Source of the DNA: Aureimonas sp. ME7
GTDB lineage: Bacteria > Pseudomonadota > Alphaproteobacteria > Rhizobiales > Rhizobiaceae
NCBI RefSeq assembly: GCF_903970965.1
Contig: NZ_CAJCKW010000004.1
Coordinates: forward strand, 1 to 64,000
Direction of reading: 5' to 3'
DNA length: 64,000 bases
A program made the position numbers and the translations under genes. Positions within the stretch are counted from its first letter, which is position 1; each line of letters starts with the position of its first letter. The notes beneath the pieces are model-generated. The model was not told the origin of the DNA and searched no databases. It was given only the letters and a program-made list of their open reading frames with translations. Positions 8,758-17,166 of the stretch are shown here, one piece after another.

Positions 8758-9609
8758 ATGTCCACGTCCCCTCGTCTTTCCCTTCCTCTCCTGATGCCGC
8801 AGCAGGCGCAGCGCCACCTGACGCTGAACGACGCGTTCAGGCTGCTCGACGTGTTCGTCCAGACGGCAGTGGTTTCGGCCGAACGTATCGATGAGCCCGA
8901 AGCAGGGGAGGAGGGGCAGCTCTTCATTCTGCCGGACGGTGCCTCGGGGCTGCGCTGGAGCGCGATGACGGCGGGGTCTCTCGCGTTGTTCGAGAACGGC
9001 GGCTTCGTGGAAATTCGGCCGGTGCCGGGGCAGATTGCTTTCGTGGCGGATCGACGCGCGCTTCTCCTCTTCGATGGCGACGCCTGGGTGTCGGACGTGA
9101 CGGCGCGAGATGAATGGCCGGCCATTGGTGTCAACGCCGCCCCGTCCGCAGGCAACCGGCTGACGGTCGCGGCCGACGCCGAGCTTCTCACCTTCGACAA
9201 CCGGACGCCGGGAAGCGGCGACGCGCGCAAGGTCATCAACAAGTCGGCGCAGGCGAACGTCGCCTCGGTCCTGTTTCAGACGGCCTTCGCGGGGCGCGGG
9301 GAAATCGGCCTCCTGGGCAACGACGCGCTGACGTTCCGTGTTTCGGCCGACGGCGGCTCGTTTCGCGCCGGCCTGCGGCTGGAAGGGGCGAGCGGGCACG
9401 TTTCGGTGGCGAGCGAATCGGCGCCGGTCTGTGCGCTGGACGTGGCTGGCCCGGTTCGGGTTGCGCGCTATGCCAAGGCCGCGCTGCCCGCCGCAACCGC
9501 GGGCGCTGGGCAGATCGTGTTCGTTTCGGACGACGCCGGCGGCGCGGTGCTGGCCTTCAGCGACGGGGCCGCGTGGCGGCGGGTGACGGATCGCGCCATC
9601 GTGATGTGA
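8758..9609 (+). CDS. DUF2793 domain protein (phage/GTA fibre-like)
   Basis: A 283-residue protein starting [20 protein letters not shown], the typical opening of DUF2793 proteins ('...P.L..sQAqKhvThNeAl..Ld' type), with [12 protein letters not shown] at about residues 20-31. The middle and C-terminal parts are beta-rich and end in a short '[22 protein letters not shown]' strand region common in tail fibres. In many related genomes DUF2793 genes lie in or beside the GTA cluster, and in Rhodobacter capsulatus such spikes sit outside the main cluster. Here it lies about 27 kb from the cluster. No signal peptide is seen. Start at ATG 8758 has GGAG 8 bases ahead. Confidence 0.8.
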   Translation: MSTSPRLSLPLLMPQQAQRHLTLNDAFRLLDVFVQTAVVSAERIDEPEAGEEGQLFILPDGASGLRWSAMTAGSLALFENGGFVEIRPVPGQIAFVADRRALLLFDGDAWVSDVTARDEWPAIGVNAAPSAGNRLTVAADAELLTFDNRTPGSGDARKVINKSAQANVASVLFQTAFAGRGEIGLLGNDALTFRVSADGGSFRAGLRLEGASGHVSVASESAPVCALDVAGPVRVARYAKAALPAATAGAGQIVFVSDDAGGAVLAFSDGAAWRRVTDRAIVM

Positions 9610-9721
9610 GTGGACCGGGAATTGCACTCTCGTCAGCTTGGCGCGGGATAGGCGTGCCACAGCCTTTGCGGCGCGGCGGATGTTTTCGGTTTTCCGTCGC
9701 GACGAATCGAGGAGTGTCGCA

Positions 9722-10873
9722 ATGTCGGTTTGGTCGATCGGGCTCATGACGGGGACGGTGCTCGACGGCAATGTCGATATCGCCATGCTGTGCACCGACG
9801 GCGAAACCATCCACGAGTTCGGCCCGACGCTTCTGGCGCCCTACCCGAAGGACATCCGCCCCCTCCTGAAGGACACGCTGGCGGCGGCCGCGCGCTGGAA
9901 CTTCGATGGGCCGGAGCCCGCCATCTTCCGAACCGCCGAACAGGCGCTCACGGCTGCCCAGAGCGAGGCCGTCGCTGCCTTTCTGGAGGACGAGGGCCTG
10001 CCGGCAGGCGATGTCGGCGTGGTCGGGTTCCACGGGCAGACGGTTCTCCACCGCGCGCCGAGCCCGGAGCGAAAGGGCGCAACCCGGCAGCTCGGCGACG
10101 GGCAGGCTATGGCGAACCGGCTCGGCATCCCGGTCGTGTTCGATTTCCGCAGCCGCGACGTCGAAGCCGGCGGGCAGGGCGCGCCGCTGGCCCCGATCTA
10201 CCACCGCGCCCTTCTGGCCAAGATCGGTGCCGGCGAGGAAACGGCGTTCCTCAATCTCGGCGGCGTCGCCAACATCACCTGGGTTGCCGCCGACGGCGCG
10301 ATGCACGCTTTCGACACCGGGCCGGCCAATGCGCCGCTGAACGACTGGATCCACGCCCACACGGGCGGCGAGATGGACCGGGACGGGGCGATCGCCAGCG
10401 AGGGCCGCGTGGACGAGGTACGGCTCGCACGGCTTCTGGAGCATCCTTACCTCACAAAACCCTATCCGAAATCGCTCGATCGCAACGATTTTACCGCGCG
10501 CATGGCTGAAGGCCTGTCGCTGGCCGACGGCGCCGCGCTCCTGACCGCATTCACCGCGGCGGCGGTCGGCAAGGCATTGGACCTCCTGCCGGTTCGCCCC
10601 AAACGGCTCGTGGTCGGCGGCGGCGGCCGGCGCAATCCCTATCTCATGAGCGAGATCACGAAGCGCTCGGGCGCCGAGGCGGTGAACGCCGACGCGCTGG
10701 GGCTGCGCGGCGACGCGATCGAGGCGGAATGCTTCGCGTTTCTGGCCGTTCGCGTCCTCAAGGGGCTACCGATCAGCTTCCCCTCGACCACCGGCGCGCC
10801 TGAGCCACTGACCGGCGGTCACATTGCAAGGCCGGTAGGCGGCCAAGCAGAGGATCGCGGCAAAAAGTCGTAA
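9722..10873 (+). CDS. anmK: anhydro-N-acetylmuramic acid kinase
   Basis: Cytoplasmic murein-recycling enzyme that phosphorylates and ring-opens 1,6-anhydro-MurNAc to MurNAc-6-phosphate. The 383-residue protein has the N-terminal phosphate-binding motif [10 protein letters not shown] (residues 7-16), [11 protein letters not shown] (about 101-111), [19 protein letters not shown] (about 140-158) carrying the catalytic Asp region, [10 protein letters not shown], and the C-terminal ATP-site [13 protein letters not shown]. The length is usual for the family. ATG 9722 has CGAGGAG upstream. No murQ or other recycling gene is adjacent. Confidence 0.94.
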   Translation: MSVWSIGLMTGTVLDGNVDIAMLCTDGETIHEFGPTLLAPYPKDIRPLLKDTLAAAARWNFDGPEPAIFRTAEQALTAAQSEAVAAFLEDEGLPAGDVGVVGFHGQTVLHRAPSPERKGATRQLGDGQAMANRLGIPVVFDFRSRDVEAGGQGAPLAPIYHRALLAKIGAGEETAFLNLGGVANITWVAADGAMHAFDTGPANAPLNDWIHAHTGGEMDRDGAIASEGRVDEVRLARLLEHPYLTKPYPKSLDRNDFTARMAEGLSLADGAALLTAFTAAAVGKALDLLPVRPKRLVVGGGGRRNPYLMSEITKRSGAEAVNADALGLRGDAIEAECFAFLAVRVLKGLPISFPSTTGAPEPLTGGHIARPVGGQAEDRGKKS

Positions 10874-10910
10874 ACGCTCGTTCCCGCGCATCCCTACCGC
10901 TCTAGCTGCG

Positions 10911-10924
10911 TTCCAAGATTGGAA
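10911..10924. promoter_or_regulatory. perfect inverted repeat upstream of paoA
   Basis: TTCCAA at 10911-10916 and TTGGAA at 10919-10924 with a 2-base centre; flanking bases extend it to a near-palindrome CGTTCCAAGATTGGAAACG. It sits 24 bases before the aldehyde oxidase start codon, where a repressor would block translation or early transcription. The binding protein is unknown. Confidence 0.35.
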
Positions 10925-10947
10925 ACGTTACAGAGAGCGGCACATCC

Positions 10948-11451
10948 ATGCGATTGACGGTCAACGGGACGGAGCACACGCTCGACGTCGATATCCGCAC
11001 TTCGCTCCTCGACGCCCTCCGGGACCACCTGGAACTGACGGGTTCGAAGAAAGGCTGCGACCATGGCCAGTGCGGCGCGTGCACGGTCTTGGTCAACGGC
11101 CGGCGCATCAACTCCTGCCTGACGCTCGCCGTCATGCACGAGGGCGACGAGATCACCACGATCGAGGGTCTGGGCGCGCCCGGCCATCTGCATCCGATGC
11201 AGGAAAGCTTCGTCCACCACGACGGCTACCAGTGCGGCTACTGCACGCCGGGGCAGATCGTCTCGGCCGTCGGCATGCTCGGCGAGATTCGCGACAACTG
11301 GCCGAGCCATGTGTCGGACGACCTTGGCGGCGGTGTGGAGCTGACGAATGCCGAGATTTCCGAGCGGATGAGCGGCAACATCTGCCGCTGCTCGGCCTAT
11401 CCCAACATCGTCAACGCGATCCGCGACGCGGGCGAGAAGGGGGCCCTGTGA
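10948..11451 (+). CDS. paoA: aldehyde oxidase, [2Fe-2S] subunit (PaoA-like)
   Basis: The small iron-sulfur subunit of a three-subunit xanthine-oxidase-family enzyme; it carries electrons from the molybdenum site to FAD. The plant-type cluster ligands are Cys37, Cys42, Cys45 and Cys57 (GCDHGQCGAC plus SC), and the second, helical-domain cluster uses Cys96, Cys99, Cys146 and Cys148 (QCGYCTPG, NICRCSAY). Unlike E. coli PaoA there is no Tat signal: an in-frame TAG lies only about 45 bases upstream of the ATG with no start between, so the enzyme is predicted to be cytoplasmic. The stop overlaps the next start (GTGA). Confidence 0.92.
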   Translation: MRLTVNGTEHTLDVDIRTSLLDALRDHLELTGSKKGCDHGQCGACTVLVNGRRINSCLTLAVMHEGDEITTIEGLGAPGHLHPMQESFVHHDGYQCGYCTPGQIVSAVGMLGEIRDNWPSHVSDDLGGGVELTNAEISERMSGNICRCSAYPNIVNAIRDAGEKGAL

Positions 11452-12431
11452 AGTCCTTCGATTACGAGCGCGCGTCTAGCGCCAGTGAAGCCGCCGCCGT
11501 GGCGGCGGATGCCTCCACCAAGTTCATCGCGGGCGGCACCAACCTCCTCGACCTGATGAAGCTGCAGATCGAGACGCCGCGAAAGCTCGTCGACATTTCG
11601 CGCCTTCCCCTGCGCGAGGTCGAGGCGGACGGTTCTAGCCTTCGCATCGGCGCGCTGGTCACCAACAGCGATCTGGCGGCCAATGAAATCATACGCCGGG
11701 ACTACGGCGTCCTGTCGCGCGCGCTTCTGGCCGGCGCATCCGGCCAGCTGCGCAACAAGGCGACGACCGGCGGCAACCTCCTCCAACGGACACGCTGCGG
11801 CTACTTCTACGAGACCAGCGCCCGCTGCAACAAGCGCGAGCCGGGCTCGGGCTGCGATGCGCGGGGCGGCTTCAACCGGATCCTCGCGATTCTCGGCACG
11901 TCGGAACACTGCATCGCCACGCATCCGTCCGACATGGCGGTGGCGATGCGCGTCTTGGATGCGGCGGTCGAGACGATCCGCGCCGATGGTTCGACGCGCG
12001 AGATCCCGATCGAGGAGCTTCACCGCCAGCCGGGCGACACGCCGCATATCGAGACGAGCCTCAAAGCCGGCGAACTGATCACCGCCATCCGCCTGCCGGA
12101 GCCGGTGCGGGGACATCACTTCTATCGCAAGGTCCGCGACCGGGCGTCCTATGCCTTCGCCCTTCTCTCCATCGGCGGCATCCTGCGGATGGAGGACGGG
12201 CGCATCGCCGACGTGCGACTCGCCTTCGGCGGCATCGGCACCGTTCCCTGGCGCTCCAAGGGCGTCGAGGAGCTTCTGGTCGGCGAGCGGCCGAGCGAAG
12301 TGCTCTTCTCGCGCGCGGCCGACCTGCTTCTTTCGGGCGCCGAAAGCTTCGGCGACAACGACTTCAAGATCGATCTCGTTCGGCGGACGCTGCCCGCCGT
12401 CCTGGCCGAAGCTTCGCGAGGAAACGCCTGA
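11448..12431 (+). CDS. paoB: aldehyde oxidase, FAD and [4Fe-4S] subunit (PaoB-like)
   Basis: FAD-binding subunit, 327 residues, starting at a GTG that overlaps the paoA stop. The FAD motif AGGTNLLDLMK is at 28-38 and the second flavin loop TTGGNLLQ at 107-114. Between them and the C-terminal domain is an insert with Cys117, Cys127, Cys136 and Cys155 (RTRCGYFYE, RCNKREPGSGC, EHC), which matches the extra [4Fe-4S] cluster known from E. coli PaoB and the 4-hydroxybenzoyl-CoA reductase beta subunit, and is absent from ordinary xanthine dehydrogenases. This is the main reason for calling the operon PaoABC-type. Confidence 0.92.
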   Translation: MKSFDYERASSASEAAAVAADASTKFIAGGTNLLDLMKLQIETPRKLVDISRLPLREVEADGSSLRIGALVTNSDLAANEIIRRDYGVLSRALLAGASGQLRNKATTGGNLLQRTRCGYFYETSARCNKREPGSGCDARGGFNRILAILGTSEHCIATHPSDMAVAMRVLDAAVETIRADGSTREIPIEELHRQPGDTPHIETSLKAGELITAIRLPEPVRGHHFYRKVRDRASYAFALLSIGGILRMEDGRIADVRLAFGGIGTVPWRSKGVEELLVGERPSEVLFSRAADLLLSGAESFGDNDFKIDLVRRTLPAVLAEASRGNA

Positions 12432-14674
12432 TGGACACGACCCACAGCTTCCGCATGGACGAGCCGGTCGGCGAGACGCGGCTCGACCAAGGCGTCCAGA
12501 ACGTCATCGGCAAGGGCGTCGATCGCTTCGAAGGGCCGCTCAAGGTGTCGGGCCGGGCGCCCTATGCCTACGAGCATCTGCATGGCCGAAACGTCGCCTT
12601 CGGCTTTCTCGTGCTTTCCACGATCGGCGCCGGCAAGGTCAAGTCGATCGACACGATGCGCGCGCAATCGACGGCGGGCGTCCTGACCGTCGTGGTGGAC
12701 AAGCGCGGGCCGCGCGCGGCCGCAGATCCCAGCGATCCGGCACCGACCCCGGCGGGCGGCGAGGTGACGCATTACGGCCAGCCGCTCTGCCTCGTCGTGG
12801 CGGAAAGCTTCGAGGTCGCGCGCGACGCCGCCAAGCTCGTCGACGTCGAATACGAGACCGAGGACGGGCGCTACGACCCGATCGCGCTGCAGGACGAAGC
12901 TTACGATCCCGGACCGGGTACCATCCCCTCGGTCACCAAGAAGGGCGACTTCGACGCGGCGTTCGCCGAGGCCGAAGTGAAGCTCGACGAAACCTATACG
13001 ACGCCGAGCCAGAGCCATTCGGCGATGGAGCCGCATGCGGCGGTCGCCAGCTGGGACGATGGCAAGCTGACGCTCTACGGCTGCTATCAGCTGGTTTCCA
13101 CCAATGTCGGCCAGCTCGCCAAGGCGCTGGGCATCTCGAAGTCGAAGATCCGGATCCTCGCGCCCTACATCGGCGGCGGTTTCGGCGGCAAGCTGGGGAT
13201 CGGGCCGGAGGCCGTCTTCGCCTCGATCGCCGCGATGGAAACCGGACGCCCGGTCAAGATCGCGCTGACGCGCCAGCAGGTCTACCAGACGACCTCGCGT
13301 CGCTCCGACACGATCCAGCGCGTGCGCCTCGGCGCCACGCGAGACGGGCGCATTACCGCGATCGGCCACGACACGATCACCAGCAACACGCCGGGCGACG
13401 AGTTCTTCGAGCCGGCCGGCATCTCGACCATGTTCCTGTATGGCGGCGAGAACCGGCTGATCACCCATCGCAAGACCGACGTGAACATTCTCCTGTCGTC
13501 CTCCATGCGCGCGCCCGGCGAGGCGGTCGGCATGCTGGCGCTGGAAAACGCCATGGACGAGATGGCCGAGAAGCTCGGGCTCGACCCGATCGAGTTCCGC
13601 AAGCGCAACGAGCCCGAGGTGGATCCGCAGGAGGGGCTGCCGTTTTCCTCGCGCAAGCTCGTCGAGTGTATGGACGTGGGGGCGGAGCGCTTCGGCTGGA
13701 ATACGCGCAACGCCGTGCCGGGCAGCCGGCGCGAGGGCGAGTGGCTGATCGGCATCGGCATGGCGACCGCCTCGCGCAAGAACCTGCTCCAGCAGTCGTC
13801 CGCAAGGGTCACCCTGTCGCCGGAAGGCCATGCGTCGGTCGAAACCAACATGACCGATATCGGCACGGGGACCTACACGATCCTCCAGCAGATCACGGCG
13901 GAAATGCTGGGCTTGCCGTTGGAGCATGTGACGGTGAAGCTCGGCGATTCCGACGATCCCGACGCGCCGGGCTCGGGCGGTTCGTGGGGGGCGAATTCTG
14001 CGGGCTCCTCGGTCTATGTCGCCTGCGAGGGGGTGGTCGAGGCGATCGCCAAGAAGCTCGGCGTAAAGGTCGACGACCTGACGCTGAAGGACGGAACGGC
14101 GATCGCCGGCAACCGGCGGACGGGGCTGGCGGAGATTCTCGCTGGCGAGGCCATCACGGTGACCGGCACGTTCAAGCCGGGCAAGGCGTTCAAGGAAACG
14201 CATCAGGCGAGCTACGGCGCGCATTTCTGCGAGGTGGCCGTCAACGCCTATACCGGCGAAACGCGGGTTCGCCGCCTGCTGACGGTCGGCGCGGCCGGGC
14301 GCATCCTAAACGAGAAGACGGCGCGCTCGCAATGCTACGGCGGGCAGATCTTCGGCATCGGGACGGCGCTGACGGAGGAACTCGTCGTCGACAAGCGTAC
14401 CGGGCTGATGGTGAACCACGACCTCGCCGAGTACCACGTTCCGGTCAACGCCGACGTGCCACAGCTCGACGTGGTGCTTCTGGAAGAACGCGACCATGCC
14501 GCGAGCCCGCTGGCGGGCAAGGGCATCGGCGAGCTCGCGATCAGCGGCGTCGGCGCGGCGGTGACCAACGCGATCTACAACGCCTGCGGCGTGCGCGTGC
14601 GCGATTATCCGATGACGCTGGACAAGGTGCTCAAAGGCTTGCCGCGCCAAAGCGTGGCGCAGGCTGCGGAGTAG
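12431..14674 (+). CDS. paoC: aldehyde oxidase, molybdenum cofactor subunit (PaoC-like)
   Basis: The 747-residue catalytic subunit binds molybdopterin cytosine dinucleotide and hydroxylates aldehydes. It shows the N-terminal Ald_Xan_dh_C domain, then cofactor-binding segments such as YIGGGFGGKLG (about 239-249), the RAPGEAVGML loop (about 360), GSGGSWGANSAGSS (about 515-528), and the C-terminal KGIGELAISGVGAAV, whose Glu is the catalytic base. The start overlaps the paoB stop by one base, a translationally coupled operon. No XdhC/PaoD-type insertion chaperone follows, so this must come from elsewhere. Confidence 0.93.
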   Translation: MDTTHSFRMDEPVGETRLDQGVQNVIGKGVDRFEGPLKVSGRAPYAYEHLHGRNVAFGFLVLSTIGAGKVKSIDTMRAQSTAGVLTVVVDKRGPRAAADPSDPAPTPAGGEVTHYGQPLCLVVAESFEVARDAAKLVDVEYETEDGRYDPIALQDEAYDPGPGTIPSVTKKGDFDAAFAEAEVKLDETYTTPSQSHSAMEPHAAVASWDDGKLTLYGCYQLVSTNVGQLAKALGISKSKIRILAPYIGGGFGGKLGIGPEAVFASIAAMETGRPVKIALTRQQVYQTTSRRSDTIQRVRLGATRDGRITAIGHDTITSNTPGDEFFEPAGISTMFLYGGENRLITHRKTDVNILLSSSMRAPGEAVGMLALENAMDEMAEKLGLDPIEFRKRNEPEVDPQEGLPFSSRKLVECMDVGAERFGWNTRNAVPGSRREGEWLIGIGMATASRKNLLQQSSARVTLSPEGHASVETNMTDIGTGTYTILQQITAEMLGLPLEHVTVKLGDSDDPDAPGSGGSWGANSAGSSVYVACEGVVEAIAKKLGVKVDDLTLKDGTAIAGNRRTGLAEILAGEAITVTGTFKPGKAFKETHQASYGAHFCEVAVNAYTGETRVRRLLTVGAAGRILNEKTARSQCYGGQIFGIGTALTEELVVDKRTGLMVNHDLAEYHVPVNADVPQLDVVLLEERDHAASPLAGKGIGELAISGVGAAVTNAIYNACGVRVRDYPMTLDKVLKGLPRQSVAQAAE

Positions 14675-14681
14675 GACGGGC

Positions 14682-14710
14682 GGGGCGGATCGGACGATCC
14701 GCCCCGTTTC
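14682..14710 (+). terminator. rho-independent terminator after paoC
   Basis: A perfect 10-bp stem (GGGGCGGATC at 14682-14691 with GATCCGCCCC at 14696-14705, loop GGAC) followed by GTTTCT. It lies between two convergent genes, paoC and kdgK, and may stop both. Confidence 0.75.
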
Positions 14711-14715
14711 TCATT

Positions 14716-15675
14716 TCAGGCGGAAGGCCCGTCGGGCCAGAGTGTATGCTCGGGCGAGACGATGGCGCCGTATTCGCCGATCACGGCGGAGGCCATGCGG
14801 TGTCCGGCGAAGGCGGCCGAAACGAGGCCGCCACCTTTCAGGACCACGGCCATCGCCGCGCCGTTGAAGCTGTCGCCGGCGGCCGTCGTGTCGACGATGC
14901 GGGTGACAGGCTGGCCGGCAACTTCGCGAAGACGCCCCGGCTCGGCGACAACTGCCGGTTCGCTGCCGGACTTCACGATCGCCGCCGAAGCGCCGAAGCC
15001 GAGCAGACGACGAGCGGCGGTGTGGCCGTCCTCGTCTCCATAAAGGGCGCGTTCGTCATCGAGACCTGGCATGGTCAGCGTGGCCGTGGCGTGGCCCGCC
15101 CGAATGACGCGGGCGGCGTCCTCTCGGCTTTCCCAAAGGCGCGGGCGGTAGTTGCCGTCGAAGCCGACGATCTTGTCCGCCGCCTTCATGCGAGCGGCCA
15201 GGGCGAGAAGTCGGTCCCGGCCCTCGGGCGACAGGATTGCGAGCGAGATGCCGGTGAAGTAGAGCGCGTCGAACTTTTCCAGCGCAGCGGCGAGCTTATC
15301 CTCCTCGCCGTCGTCCAACAGGCGCCGGGCAGCGGCGGCGGAGCGCCAATAGGCGAAGGATCGCTCCCCGCCCTCGTCGCGGCTGATCGCGTAGAGTCCG
15401 GTGGTTTCGCCGGGTGCGACGCGAACATGCGTCGCTCGGACACCCTGCGCTTCGATGAATGCCGGGATCTCGGCACCATAGGGATCGTCCCCGACGCGGG
15501 TGACGTAGTGGACCTCGACAGCCGGATCGCGGCCCAGCGCCCGGCGGCAGTAGACGGCGGCGTTCAACGTATCGCCGCCGACCGTGCGACGCATCGCACC
15601 GGGCTCATCGCCCGCCCGCTCGAACAACTCGATCATGCATTCGCCGAGAAAGGCAATGCGCGCGGGCGTCGCCAT
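14716..15675 (-). CDS. kdgK: 2-keto-3-deoxygluconate kinase (PfkB family)
   Basis: A 319-residue PfkB-family sugar kinase. It starts with ARIAFLGECMIELFER and GGDTLNAAVYCRRAL, the substrate-binding opening typical of KDG kinases, has GFDGNYRPRLW (about 170-180), and the PfkB catalytic signature DTTAAGDSFNGA with its Asp base near residue 270. It would phosphorylate 2-keto-3-deoxygluconate in uronate or modified Entner-Doudoroff catabolism. No aldolase gene lies nearby. The start codon overlaps the rbsK stop by one base, so the two are coupled. A close relative with other sugar specificity cannot be ruled out. Confidence 0.83.
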   Translation of the reverse strand: MATPARIAFLGECMIELFERAGDEPGAMRRTVGGDTLNAAVYCRRALGRDPAVEVHYVTRVGDDPYGAEIPAFIEAQGVRATHVRVAPGETTGLYAISRDEGGERSFAYWRSAAAARRLLDDGEEDKLAAALEKFDALYFTGISLAILSPEGRDRLLALAARMKAADKIVGFDGNYRPRLWESREDAARVIRAGHATATLTMPGLDDERALYGDEDGHTAARRLLGFGASAAIVKSGSEPAVVAEPGRLREVAGQPVTRIVDTTAAGDSFNGAAMAVVLKGGGLVSAAFAGHRMASAVIGEYGAIVSPEHTLWPDGPSA

Positions 15676-16601
15676 CAGGCGGTTTCGGCCAGGAAAGCGT
15701 CGATGCCGGCGGCGCTCGGCATGGCGCTGCGCGCGCCGAAGCGAAGGCAGGCGAGCGAAGCGGCGGCGACGGCTCGGCGGATCGCATCGGGGACCGGGAG
15801 CCCCGCATCCAGGCCGACGGCGAGGACCCCGCACAGCGTATCGCCCGCGCCGGTCGTATCAACGGGCTCGATGCGCGGCGCGGCGAAGCGCTCGGCTCCG
15901 CCGTCCTGCGAGACGAGGACGGCACCGGCCGAGCCAAGAGTCGCCAACACCGAAAGGCCGATCTCGCGCGCCAGCCGCTCGGCGGTGGCTTGCGGTTCGA
16001 TCTCGACGCCGAGGCCCAGGAGTTCGGCGGTTTCGACCAGTTCGTGCTCGTTGACGATCAGGAGATCGGTATGGCCGAGAAGCGCACCGAGATCGGTGGA
16101 GCCGACGCCGGTCGGCACGGGAGCGAGGTTCAGCACCACCTTCGCCCCGTTCGCCCGCGCGGCTTCGGCGGCCCGCAGCGTCTCGGTGAAGGGAAGCTCC
16201 ATCTGGAGGACCAGGATAGACGGGCGTTCCGGCCAAAGCGCGTCGAGCTGATTGGCGCGCACCGAACGGTTGGCGCCGCTGGCCACCGTGATGGCGTTCT
16301 CGCCGTCGGCGGCGACCGTGATGAAGGCGCAGCCGGTCGGATCGTTCAGCCTGGCGAGCCCAGTCGTGTCGATGCCCTCGTCGGCCAGGATCGCCGCCTC
16401 GCCCTCGCCGAACGCATCCTGCCCGACCGCACCCACGAAGTGCACGCGGCCCCCCGCGCGCGCCGCCGCGACGGCCTGGTTGGCGCCCTTGCCGCCCGAC
16501 AGCTGTTCGTAACCCGGCGCCAGGACCGTTTCGCCCGGCCGGGCGATCGATCTCACCTTGCACACGAGATCGACGTTCACCGACCCGAATACGACGATCA
16601 T
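15675..16601 (-). CDS. rbsK: ribokinase
   Basis: A 308-residue PfkB-family kinase with all the ribokinase hallmarks: MIVVFGSVNVDLV at the N terminus, the substrate loop GGKGANQAVAAAR (about 39-51), NLAPVP, NEHELVE, and the catalytic signature DTTGAGDTLCG with the Asp base near residue 246. It converts D-ribose to ribose-5-phosphate. ATG at 16601 (minus strand) has GGAGGGC 6-12 bases ahead; the open frame runs further upstream without family similarity. It is transcribed away from the modE-like gene and leads a two-gene unit with kdgK, with no ribose transporter here. Confidence 0.9.
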   Translation of the reverse strand: MIVVFGSVNVDLVCKVRSIARPGETVLAPGYEQLSGGKGANQAVAAARAGGRVHFVGAVGQDAFGEGEAAILADEGIDTTGLARLNDPTGCAFITVAADGENAITVASGANRSVRANQLDALWPERPSILVLQMELPFTETLRAAEAARANGAKVVLNLAPVPTGVGSTDLGALLGHTDLLIVNEHELVETAELLGLGVEIEPQATAERLAREIGLSVLATLGSAGAVLVSQDGGAERFAAPRIEPVDTTGAGDTLCGVLAVGLDAGLPVPDAIRRAVAAASLACLRFGARSAMPSAAGIDAFLAETA

Positions 16602-16700
16602 GGCGCATGCCCTCCATTCCATGCGCCCGTGCGTAGCGAAGAACGGCAGGGGCGACAAGCGCGGCTGGACAAGACGGGGGCGGCGGCCGACAAACGAGGC

Positions 16701-17099
16701 ATGAGTTCCCCGACCCAGCCGTTCGATCTTTCCCAGGTGCCGCGCCTTCGTCTCGTCTTCGGCGAGCGGCGGATCATGGGGCCGGGGCGGGCCGACCTTT
16801 TGGAGGGCATCCGCGAAACCGGCTCGATCGCCGCTGCCGGCCGGCGCATGGACATGAGCTACAAGCGCGCCTGGACGCTGGTCGAGGAACTGAACGCGAC
16901 GTTCGACCAGCCGCTGGTCGAAGTCAGCCGAGGCGGGCGGGCGCATGGCGGCGCCCGGCTAAGCGAACGCGGAAGCGAGGTGCTGGAGCGCTATCGCCGG
17001 ATGCAGGCGGCCAGCGACATGGCCATCGCCGCCGATCTCGACGCGCTGGCGAAGAACGTCGCCACTGCGGCCTCGACCGATATGTCCGAACGGAAATAA
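16701..17099 (+). CDS. one-domain ModE-like molybdate regulator
   Basis: A 132-residue winged helix-turn-helix protein of the ModE N-terminal type: RLVFGERRIMGPGRADLLEGI, then GSIAAAGRRMDMSYKRAWTLVE (about 52-73) as the helix-turn-helix and the wing PLVEVSRGGRAHGGARLSERG. The di-mop molybdate-sensing half of classical ModE (about 260 residues) is missing; many alphaproteobacteria carry such short forms. It is 67 bases before modA and reads the same way, so it probably controls modABC through the palindrome at 17133. The ribosome site (ACGAGG) is close to the ATG, so the start could be wrong by a few codons. Confidence 0.85.
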   Translation: MSSPTQPFDLSQVPRLRLVFGERRIMGPGRADLLEGIRETGSIAAAGRRMDMSYKRAWTLVEELNATFDQPLVEVSRGGRAHGGARLSERGSEVLERYRRMQAASDMAIAADLDALAKNVATAASTDMSERK

Positions 17100-17132
17100 C
17101 GCTTGCCGACGGTTCGGGCGAGCGGCTAGCGT

Positions 17133-17160
17133 CCCGATATGTTTTCTTGAACATATCGGG
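17133..17160. promoter_or_regulatory. perfect 11+11 bp palindrome, likely Mo-box (ModE operator) of modABC
   Basis: CCCGATATGTT at 17133-17143 and AACATATCGGG at 17150-17160 are perfect inverted arms with a 6-base spacer (TTCTTG). The core CGATATGTT-N6-AACATATCG has the shape of known ModE boxes (CG-TATAT, 6-base spacer, mirror). It lies between the modE-like gene and modA and ends 6 bases before the modA ATG, so bound protein, or the RNA hairpin itself, would also cover the ribosome site. Confidence 0.8.
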
Positions 17161-17166
17161 GTCTTC

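Noticed and set aside
12151-16251. A very long open frame on the plus strand across the aldehyde oxidase and sugar kinase genes
   Set aside because: It is out of frame with paoB-paoC, then antisense to kdgK and rbsK; it is Arg/Gly/Pro-rich without family motifs, as expected for stop-poor high-GC DNA.
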